NCBI GenBank assembly: GCA_012840535.1
Contig: DULF01000047.1
Span: 1-47,368 of the forward strand
Length of the DNA: 47,368 nucleotides
Reading direction: 5' to 3'
DNA from: Clostridiaceae bacterium
Lineage (GTDB): Bacteria; Bacillota; Clostridia; Acetivibrionales; DUMB01
The notes under the pieces are model-generated. The model worked only from the letters and a program-made list of their open reading frames with translations. It was not told where the DNA came from and did no database searches. Positions 37,083 through 44,872 of the stretch are shown one piece after another. Each line of letters opens with the position of its first letter. The stretch's first letter is position 1. The translations under genes and the position numbers were made by a program.

Positions 37083-38572
37083 TAATTATCACACTCCGCC
37101 GATTTTTTAAGTATTACTTCCTGAGAGAATTCTTCTTTGTTTAATATCGCTGATAACCGACCTTTGCATAAAACAACTATCCTGTCTGACATGCCAAGAA
37201 GTTCCTCCATATCTGAAGAAATCATTATGATGGATATCCCTTTTTTAGTCATGTCAACCATTAAGTTGTATATCTCCTGTTTTGCGCCAACGTCTATACC
37301 TCTTGTAGGCTCATCAAGTATAAGTACCTCAGGACTTGTTCCAAGCCATTTGCCAAGTACCACTTTTTGCTGGTTGCCGCCGCTTAAATTTTTTACTTTT
37401 TGGTTTATGCCAGGAGTTTTTATACCAAAAACTTTTACACTTTCATTTGCAAGTTTCGCTATAGCTGCTTTCGAAACAAACGAAAGCTTTGAAAGCCTTT
37501 GCAGCATAGTAATTGTAAGGTTGTCTTTAACGGTCATTTCCAGGAATAAGCCGTGTTTTTTCCGATCTTCAGGAATCAGAGTGATTCCTTCCTTAATCGC
37601 AGATTTAGGCGATTTAATTTTCAACCGCTTTCCTTTTAATATTATTTCTCCGCTTTCTATCTTTGCACTGCCAAAAAGCAGCTGAGCAAGCTCAGTCCTA
37701 CCTGCTCCAACCAGACCGCCAAATCCTAAAATTTCACCTTTTTTCAAATCAAAAGATATATTTTTAACTCCATTGCCTGATAGGTTCCTTACTGAAAGTA
37801 TAATTTCATCTGTTTTTGCAGTTCTTTCAGGATACGTTTCTTTAAGCGTTCTACCGACCATATAGCTGATAAGTTGGGCTTTTGTCGTTTCAGATACATT
37901 TTTCGTTGTTATATATTTGCCGTCTCGCAGCACCGAAACTCTGTCTGCCACTCTATATATCTCTTCTAGCCTGTGAGAGATATAGATAACTGTAACGCCT
38001 TCCTTTTTTAGGGAATCCACAATATTAAACATGGCTTCAACTTCATTGGTTGTAAGTGGTGCTGACGGTTCATCCATAATGAGAATTTTTGCATTTTTAG
38101 CTACTGCTTTCGCTATTTCAACTATTTGCTGGTAACCTGTCGTCAAATCTTCAACCTTTGTTTCCGGGTTAAGTTCAATATTAAGCCTTTTAAAAAGCTC
38201 GGCTGCTTTTTGGTTCATAGCTTTTTGGTCGCAAATCCAACCTTTGCGAATAAATTCTCCCAAGAAAATATTCTCTGCTGCACTTAATACAGGCACGAGA
38301 TTAAATTCCTGATACACAACGGCAATACCATTTTCTCTGGATTGCAATGGAGTCAGGAAGTCAAACTCTTTGCCGTTCACAATAATCTTTCCGGAGGTAG
38401 GTTTTATTGCTCCCGACACGGTTTTTATAAGTGTGGATTTTCCCGCTCCATTTTCTCCTACCAAAGCATGCACTTCACCCTTACGAAAACTAAGGCTTAC
38501 GTTATCTAACGCTGTTACGCCCGGGTATAGTTTAACAATATTTTTTAATTCTAAGATATTTTCGCTCACCAT
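37082..38572 (-). CDS. sugar ABC transporter ATP-binding protein (RbsA/MglA type, duplicated ATPase)
   Basis: GENGAGKSTLIK, VYQEFNLVP, LSGGNQQKVVLGKWL, LILDEPTRGIDVGAK. Confidence 0.93.
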   Translation of the reverse strand: MVSENILELKNIVKLYPGVTALDNVSLSFRKGEVHALVGENGAGKSTLIKTVSGAIKPTSGKIIVNGKEFDFLTPLQSRENGIAVVYQEFNLVPVLSAAENIFLGEFIRKGWICDQKAMNQKAAELFKRLNIELNPETKVEDLTTGYQQIVEIAKAVAKNAKILIMDEPSAPLTTNEVEAMFNIVDSLKKEGVTVIYISHRLEEIYRVADRVSVLRDGKYITTKNVSETTKAQLISYMVGRTLKETYPERTAKTDEIILSVRNLSGNGVKNISFDLKKGEILGFGGLVGAGRTELAQLLFGSAKIESGEIILKGKRLKIKSPKSAIKEGITLIPEDRKKHGLFLEMTVKDNLTITMLQRLSKLSFVSKAAIAKLANESVKVFGIKTPGINQKVKNLSGGNQQKVVLGKWLGTSPEVLILDEPTRGIDVGAKQEIYNLMVDMTKKGISIIMISSDMEELLGMSDRIVVLCKGRLSAILNKEEFSQEVILKKSAECDN

Positions 38573-38587
38573 ACTCTCCTACCCATA

Positions 38588-39412
38588 CTATAATTTGTTT
38601 ACTTCTAGCATTAAGCTATAGGTCCTTGCACTGTTTGCTCTGACAATGGAAAGATATTCTCCTCTATTTATTGAGTCCGGAATACCTATCCACGGTTCCA
38701 GGCAAACTGCATCAGGAAGCAATGTAAAAACTACAAGTGTTTTGTACTCTGGGTCAAACCTTTGGGTAATGCTGTATCCGTCAGCCTTATTTTTAAGTGA
38801 AAAGCTCTGTTCAACCGGATCGCAATATACATTATTGAGTTCTTCTGTCAAATTAATTGGTTTATTATGCTCACCATAGCAGCAATTAATATAATCATAA
38901 TATCTTTGGTAGCTTTGATAAAATTCAAGAGCTTCCTTGTTTGACGTTGCATAGTAAGGGTGCCAGCCTAACGAATGCGGCATGTCTTCGCCGGAATTGT
39001 TTATTAATGTTGCTTCTATGTTTAATGTACTGTTTTTAACAGTATATTTCACTTTAAATACAAAGCTGAAAGGATAACAGCTTGCCATCAGTGAATTTGA
39101 ACTCTCCATCCATAGCACTGCGGAGTTTTCTGTAACTTCTTCCACTGCGAACGGGGTATCCTTTACAAACCCGTGTACCGGCATATGGTATTCCTTGCCG
39201 TTTAAAGTGTATCTATCGTTTGTAGTCTTGCTGGCAAACGGAAACAGTATTGGAATTCCGCCTGCCAACACATTGGCAACCCCAAGCTTTGATTCATCCA
39301 ATTTTAAAACATTTACTTCTCCTATTGCCAATTTTCCCACTAATCCGCCATGGTCCGGATATATTGTTGCTGTAAGGTCGCTTAACCTATCTTTTAAAAC
39401 TATCGTATTCAT
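38588..39412 (-). CDS. aldose 1-epimerase family protein
   Basis: MPVHGFVKDTPF, GWHPYYAT, LEPWIG motifs. Confidence 0.82.
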   Translation of the reverse strand: MNTIVLKDRLSDLTATIYPDHGGLVGKLAIGEVNVLKLDESKLGVANVLAGGIPILFPFASKTTNDRYTLNGKEYHMPVHGFVKDTPFAVEEVTENSAVLWMESSNSLMASCYPFSFVFKVKYTVKNSTLNIEATLINNSGEDMPHSLGWHPYYATSNKEALEFYQSYQRYYDYINCCYGEHNKPINLTEELNNVYCDPVEQSFSLKNKADGYSITQRFDPEYKTLVVFTLLPDAVCLEPWIGIPDSINRGEYLSIVRANSARTYSLMLEVNKL

Positions 39413-39449
39413 TTTGCTTATCCTTCCCGCTTACTCAGTTTTATTACTG

Positions 39450-40334
39450 TTACGCCTCTTTATATGGGTTTAGCCCCAAGTATTCATACATTGTCGCTGC
39501 GCACTCGCTGAAATCTTTCTTTCCTTTTCCATCCTTAAGACTTGTGCGCAACAGATCAAGAACTCCGTCAAGAACAAATCCAGGCACATTATATTCTTCG
39601 TAAAGTTTTTTAACATAGGTCATATCTTTTAAGCCGAGACCTAGCGCAAAATCCAAACGATAATCACGGTTTACTACCTTTTTGCCGTAAAAATCAAATA
39701 TCCAGTTGCCAAACGGGCCTTCATTCATTATTTTGAAAAGATTTTTTGTGTCGATCCCCATCTTTTCCATCAGAGGGAAAATCTGTGCCGTGGTTACCGC
39801 ATAGCTAAGACTTGTAAAGTTCATTGCCAATTTTACCGTGTGCGCATTGCCTGATTCTCCAACATAGTCAATCGGGTCTGCATAGCACGCAATTAAATTC
39901 ATTACTTTGTCAATTTCTTCCTTATCACCTGAAACCATGCAGGGAGCATTTCCAGCTGCCGTTTCAGCAGGTCCACCCAGCAATGGAGCATCAATAAACA
40001 CGCCGCCTTCTTCTTTAAAGCGGGCATATAATTGTTTTGTAGCCATTGGATAACTGGTAGAAGTATCAATTACAACTTTACCCTTAACACCCTCTTTAAA
40101 AAATTCATCTGTAACCTCTGCAATTACATTTGAGTTAGGAAGGGATAAGAATATTACGTCACTGTTTTTGAAAACCTCTAATGAGGACGCTGCAATAGTA
40201 GCCTTTCCTTTAAAGTAATTTGCATTTTCCTCGTTTACATCAAAAATTGTCATGGGACAGCCGCTTTTTTTAATGAGGTTTTCACACATTCCTCTCCCCA
40301 TTGCTCCTACGCCTATAAATCCTAATCTTTTCAA
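39450..40334 (-). CDS. beta-hydroxyacid dehydrogenase family (3-hydroxyisobutyrate dehydrogenase-like) oxidoreductase
   Basis: GFIGVGAMGRGMCENL nucleotide-binding motif; GESGNAHTVKLAMNF catalytic-Lys motif; DAPLLGGPAETA. Confidence 0.85.
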   Translation of the reverse strand: MKRLGFIGVGAMGRGMCENLIKKSGCPMTIFDVNEENANYFKGKATIAASSLEVFKNSDVIFLSLPNSNVIAEVTDEFFKEGVKGKVVIDTSTSYPMATKQLYARFKEEGGVFIDAPLLGGPAETAAGNAPCMVSGDKEEIDKVMNLIACYADPIDYVGESGNAHTVKLAMNFTSLSYAVTTAQIFPLMEKMGIDTKNLFKIMNEGPFGNWIFDFYGKKVVNRDYRLDFALGLGLKDMTYVKKLYEEYNVPGFVLDGVLDLLRTSLKDGKGKKDFSECAATMYEYLGLNPYKEA

Positions 40335-40626
40335 AATAATCCTCCCCTTTTTTTGGAAATTTTGATGCTTAACGTTTATCTACATTAAGCTTAAAGACGG
40401 CCTTACATGTGATGTTTACAAATTTTGACAAAAATTCACCCTTAATATTAATTATTAAAGAAACAAAATTAATAATTAATGCTATAATATAATGGATAAA
40501 ATTGTCCTTTTGGATAAAATTGACACAATTATATTGACACTATTATATTTTAATTACTACGTTATTTTATACAGCTATACCATCTCTCTTATTAGATATT
40601 TTACAAATAAACATTATTTTTGTAAA

Positions 40627-40704
40627 TGCACAAACATAGAAATTTTTGCACAATCCTAATATTTCTAATGCACAAAAATTTAAATTTTTGCACAATCCTA
40701 ATAT
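40627..40704. promoter_or_regulatory. 42-bp tandem repeat containing four TGCACAA sites; candidate AraC-family operator array
   Basis: TGCACAA at 40627, 40647, 40669, 40689; 33/36 identity between the aligned first 36 nt of the two 42-bp units. Confidence 0.6.
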
Positions 40705-40927
40705 AAACATTAAAAAAAGTAATTGCTTGATATTGACATTATTTAATAAAATAGTTAAAGTATAAATAACGTGATAATATGTGTCAAATAGAATAATCAA
40801 GCATTATAAATTAGTTGACATACATATAATATAAATTCTTTTGCCATAAAATAAACTTTCAATTACAAATTTATCGTATCTGTTTAAATTGAAAAATGTC
40901 AAAATTATAATATATTTGAGGTGAACA

Positions 40928-41776
40928 ATGCCAAAGATAATTATAAAAAGCCTTCCGCATATATTATTTGCTCGCCCATATTGCGTTAACAGTTATAGCT
41001 TTAAACAAAGGGAATACTTTCTTACTGAAATAATTTATGTCACTGAGGGTTGTTTGGAAATATCCTTTAACAACTGCAGATATAATGTGCTTTCAGGAGA
41101 CTGCCTGGTAATACCTTCAAGAATGGTCGTTGATTGCAGGACCTCTAGCGATTTTAACAATAACGCTCACCTGGGTGTTGGCTTTGTCGCTGATATCGAA
41201 ATTGTTGAAGACTACAATAATGAAACTAATAATATGCGTTTTCCGGTATTTACTACTAACTATATAAAATCAATTGAAAATAAAGATGATTTCGAAATGC
41301 TTTTTACAAAATTAATTTCGGATTACTCAAATGGAAATAATCTTGAGGCTATTTCTGACCTTTTTTTACTCTTGTCAAAAATTAATTTATCTTTTGATTC
41401 TTCAGTTTCATCTAAAATGAATCATTTGTATGTAAAAAAAATTACAGATTATATTAATGCAAACGCCCATAAAAAAATTTCTGTTAAAGATATTGCAAAA
41501 CTTCTTTCCATTACCCCTGAATACGCCAGCACTATTTTTAAATCCGTAAAAAACGAAACAATACTCTCCTATGCAAATAAAGTTAAGATAAAAAAGGCAA
41601 AGAACCTTCTGGAGCATTCTCAAAAATCACTTGGAGAAATTGCAGAGTTTATTGGTATGGATAACCAATCGTATTTTTCGAGATTTTTTAAGAAACATGT
41701 CGGGCTCTCTCCCAGTGCATACCGCAAAATTGTACAACGTCAAGACATAGACAGAAATCTATTAGTTAGGGAATAA
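40928..41776 (+). CDS. AraC-family transcriptional regulator
   Basis: Cupin-like N-terminus; two-HTH C-terminus ITDYINANAHKKISVKDIAKLLSITPEYASTIFK...GEIAEFIGMDNQSYFSRFFKKHVGLSPSAYRK. Confidence 0.9.
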   Translation: MPKIIIKSLPHILFARPYCVNSYSFKQREYFLTEIIYVTEGCLEISFNNCRYNVLSGDCLVIPSRMVVDCRTSSDFNNNAHLGVGFVADIEIVEDYNNETNNMRFPVFTTNYIKSIENKDDFEMLFTKLISDYSNGNNLEAISDLFLLLSKINLSFDSSVSSKMNHLYVKKITDYINANAHKKISVKDIAKLLSITPEYASTIFKSVKNETILSYANKVKIKKAKNLLEHSQKSLGEIAEFIGMDNQSYFSRFFKKHVGLSPSAYRKIVQRQDIDRNLLVRE

Positions 41777-41811
41777 ATCAATATAGCATAAATCAAATAA
41801 TTAAATAAAAC

Positions 41812-41838
41812 AGCCCACGGAACTTATAATTCCGTAGG
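41812..41838 (-). terminator. hairpin downstream of tRNA-Cys
   Basis: GCCYACGGAA-CTTATAA-TTCCGTAGGC stem; minus strand continues into TGTTTTATTTAATTATTT. Confidence 0.65.
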
Positions 41839-41842
41839 CTTA

Positions 41843-41917
<75 letters not shown>

Positions 41918-42049
41918 ATCTCATTTGTCCTCCTGCGAACTATAGTATAGCAGGAAATTATTCTATAGTCAAGATTTTTTAGTCACAAAACACAGTTTAC
42001 AATATAGGCCATTGGCGTTAAAATATGCCATATGATCTTAAAACCCTGT

Positions 42050-43162
42050 TTATTTATCCGAGGCGCCGCCCATTTTCCTCAACGAATTCTTCATATTGTC
42101 AGTCGCAACAATGCTTCCATCCTTCATAATCCATAGAGCGTCCACACCTTCAAGGCTGTCTGCCAATGCGCGGCTTTTTTCATAAGGAAGTATGAACAGG
42201 GCGGAAGACAAAAAGTCAGCCAGCCCGGAATCTTTCGTCACTACCGTCACTGCACGGTAATGGCCTGCAGGCATTAAAGTGTTCGGGTCAATAAGGTGGT
42301 GCAATCTCTGCCCGTTTACCTCATAATATCTCTGATAATCTCCACTCGTAACTACGGAATTTTCCGTAATATAAACAGTGTCAAGAGGATTGTCTTTTGG
42401 CAGCAGCGGATTGCCATCTGGATTCTGAATACCTATGCTCCATTTGCTTCTATTGCCGTCCATTGGCTTGCCGACTGTCCTGATATTTCCGCCGCTGCTT
42501 ATTATAAACGAGGTAAATCCTTCACTTATAAGTTCCCTGGCAACAATTTCAGTTGCAAAACCTTTTGCTACAGCCCCCACGTCAAGGCTCATGCCCTTTT
42601 CGCGCAGGAATACCGTTTTCTTTACTGGGTCCACTTCCACCTTGTCAATATCAGTCTTTTCCAAGGCCTGTTTTAATAACTCCAAATCAGGTATCCTTGC
42701 CTTCGACGGGTCAATCCTTCCTTCCTCCCTGTACGTATGCCAGATGGAAAGAACAGGCCCTAATGCTATATTGACAACTCCACCTGTCTTACTGTACCAC
42801 TCTTTTGAAAACTGAATAAGATCTATAATTTCCTGCCTAACTTCAACCGGTTTCACCCCTGCGTTGTCATTGATGGTCTTTATATTGTTTATTCCGGCAT
42901 AATCATGGTATATATCAAAAAGTTTGTGAAGCTCCTCAAATCTTGCCTGACCCTTTTTAGCCAGAATTTCAAACTGTTCTCCATTTTCTGCATATCCCAT
43001 GAATTGTATTATTGAATCAAAAGCCCCAAAGAATTCATAACTATACTTAGTGTATCTTTTGTTTCCTGTCCTGTTCCCGAAGGCACATCCCGTGTTAAGT
43101 ATCAATATGGCAAATAGCAATATAGCCAGTAATATGGCCAGCCTACGCTGCAAATTAACCAC
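42050..43162 (-). CDS. apbE: FAD:protein FMN transferase, ApbE family lipoprotein
   Basis: Lipobox LNTGCAF; SLDVGAVAKGFATEIVARELI, SSGGNIRTVG, HHLIDPNTLMPA. Confidence 0.92.
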   Translation of the reverse strand: MVNLQRRLAILLAILLFAILILNTGCAFGNRTGNKRYTKYSYEFFGAFDSIIQFMGYAENGEQFEILAKKGQARFEELHKLFDIYHDYAGINNIKTINDNAGVKPVEVRQEIIDLIQFSKEWYSKTGGVVNIALGPVLSIWHTYREEGRIDPSKARIPDLELLKQALEKTDIDKVEVDPVKKTVFLREKGMSLDVGAVAKGFATEIVARELISEGFTSFIISSGGNIRTVGKPMDGNRSKWSIGIQNPDGNPLLPKDNPLDTVYITENSVVTSGDYQRYYEVNGQRLHHLIDPNTLMPAGHYRAVTVVTKDSGLADFLSSALFILPYEKSRALADSLEGVDALWIMKDGSIVATDNMKNSLRKMGGASDK

Positions 43163-43204
43163 CTCAGAACAATAAGCATAATTTTTTACTTCATAAAAGC
43201 GTTT

Positions 43205-43231
43205 AAACCCCTTCAGACAATGAAGGGGTTT
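43205..43231 (-). terminator. hairpin between FMN-binding lipoprotein gene and apbE (terminator/attenuator)
   Basis: AAACCCCTTCA-GACAA-TGAAGGGGTTT, 11-bp perfect stem. Confidence 0.6.
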
Positions 43232-43252
43232 TAAATCATATTAAATTAAAAC

Positions 43253-43804
43253 TTATTTCGCATTTTTAACAGCTTCTTCAACAGCTGCAATATAGTCTTC
43301 AACAGAAATTGTCACCTTACTGGTAAGATCAGGCTCATCAGGAACACTCGGGTGATTTTCATCAACAGCTTTTACTTTCATAGCCTTTACCTGATCTATG
43401 GTTTTCCCTACCATCCATTTTTCAAGCTCAGCAATTTGTTCATACCATTCCCTGCCTATACTGGACTGTTTAATCATGCCGTAATCTTTGCCAAGCTCAA
43501 CTTTGGTCTTTGGCTTCTCCTGCAGGTCGGACTTGATTTTTCCCTGTGCGTCAAATGCTACTCTGGTCTGTGCAGTATCTATTGTTACACTAACAATTTT
43601 GCCCTTTGAGTCAACACCTACAGCTGCCATTACTACGTCCACCTGTGCAACTCCGTCCTTATCTGCAGTCGCGTCAGTTGACTTAGCTATTGACACAGTT
43701 TGACCAAGACCTGTCTTTATTCCTCCTGATGAACCGCAACCAGTAAGAAGCATGATAGATACCAGCATTAAAACAGCAAGTAGTGCAGAAACCAGCTTTT
43801 TCAT
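43253..43804 (-). CDS. FMN-binding-domain-like lipoprotein
   Basis: Lipobox MLLTGC; single domain ending DEPDLTSKVTISVEDYIAAVEEAVKNAK; adjacent to apbE. Confidence 0.75.
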   Translation of the reverse strand: MKKLVSALLAVLMLVSIMLLTGCGSSGGIKTGLGQTVSIAKSTDATADKDGVAQVDVVMAAVGVDSKGKIVSVTIDTAQTRVAFDAQGKIKSDLQEKPKTKVELGKDYGMIKQSSIGREWYEQIAELEKWMVGKTIDQVKAMKVKAVDENHPSVPDEPDLTSKVTISVEDYIAAVEEAVKNAK

Positions 43805-43863
43805 CTAAATCCCTCCTTTCTTTCAACATATAATACTTTATTTCTTGTAAATCCTTTGCAGGA

Positions 43864-44868
43864 TTACAACCATTTTAAAATTTCCTCCATAGCATAAATA
43901 CCGTCTGCCGCAAGAGTGCTGCCGACTTTTGGAGTGAAATGGGAAAGCAACTCACGGCACCTCGTTATGTAACGATCCTTGAGTTTTTTTGCCCCATCAA
44001 CGCCACCTGCTTTTCGCACGTCTATCATTAGTCCCTCAACTTCTACTGTTCCACATAAAAACTCTTCTATACGTTTTGATATTGCTTTGGAACGTTTGGC
44101 TGCAAGAAGAAAAGGCAGGGTAAATATTCCTTCTCTTATATCATTAGCTACCGGTTTACCGGCTTCCTTCTCATCACTTTCAATGTCAATGATATCGTCA
44201 CGTATCTGAAAAGCTACTCCTAAATTCATGCCAAAGCGCTCCAAAACATTTACCTGCTCGCCACTGCAACCGGATGCATAAGCCCCCAGAGCGCAAGATG
44301 CTGAAAACAGAATTCCTGTTTTCTTCATTATCCTTCGCAGGTACTCATTAACAGTCGTCATCTTAAAACGGTTAAGGTACTGGTTTACCTCACCGATACA
44401 TATCATTTTCGCAGCCTTTGCTACACGTTCAAGCCTTTCTGAATGTAATCCGGACTCTGACAGCAATAAAATGGAGTTTGCCAGAAGATAGTCGCCTGTG
44501 TAAACGGCGAGGTTTATGCCGTTTTTTTCCGAAACAGTCAGCTGGCCGCGTCTTGTCTTGGCATTGTCTATTATATCATCGTGAATAAGCGTTGCCGTAT
44601 GGAGCGTTTCAATAGCAGCAGCCACAGGAAATATCTTTTCCCTTTCATAATTCCCCATCATGCCTGAAATAATTACAAGAGCAGGCCTCAACCGCTTTCC
44701 CCCTGAGAGGATCATTTCATTTGATGTATTATTAAGAAAACTGTTCCCTGGTGGGTACTTGCTGGCAATATAAGATTCAAATGCTATCAGCTCCTCTTTC
44801 ACAAAGGGGCAATTTTCCCACATAGCGTTCCAACTCCGAATTGAATTAAGCCCTGCTTTATTGCTCAT
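43864..44868 (-). CDS. polyprenyl diphosphate synthase (heptaprenyl/octaprenyl type)
   Basis: GGKRLRPALV, LIHDDIIDNAKTRRG (FARM), FQIRDDIIDIESDEKEAGKP (SARM). Confidence 0.92.
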   Translation of the reverse strand: MSNKAGLNSIRSWNAMWENCPFVKEELIAFESYIASKYPPGNSFLNNTSNEMILSGGKRLRPALVIISGMMGNYEREKIFPVAAAIETLHTATLIHDDIIDNAKTRRGQLTVSEKNGINLAVYTGDYLLANSILLLSESGLHSERLERVAKAAKMICIGEVNQYLNRFKMTTVNEYLRRIMKKTGILFSASCALGAYASGCSGEQVNVLERFGMNLGVAFQIRDDIIDIESDEKEAGKPVANDIREGIFTLPFLLAAKRSKAISKRIEEFLCGTVEVEGLMIDVRKAGGVDGAKKLKDRYITRCRELLSHFTPKVGSTLAADGIYAMEEILKWL

Positions 44869-44872
44869 TTAT

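Noticed and set aside
40567-40800. 77-aa minus ORF with LGLCKN repeats
   Set aside because: Arises from the 42-bp tandem DNA repeat in an AT-rich intergenic region; no SD and no recognisable protein features.
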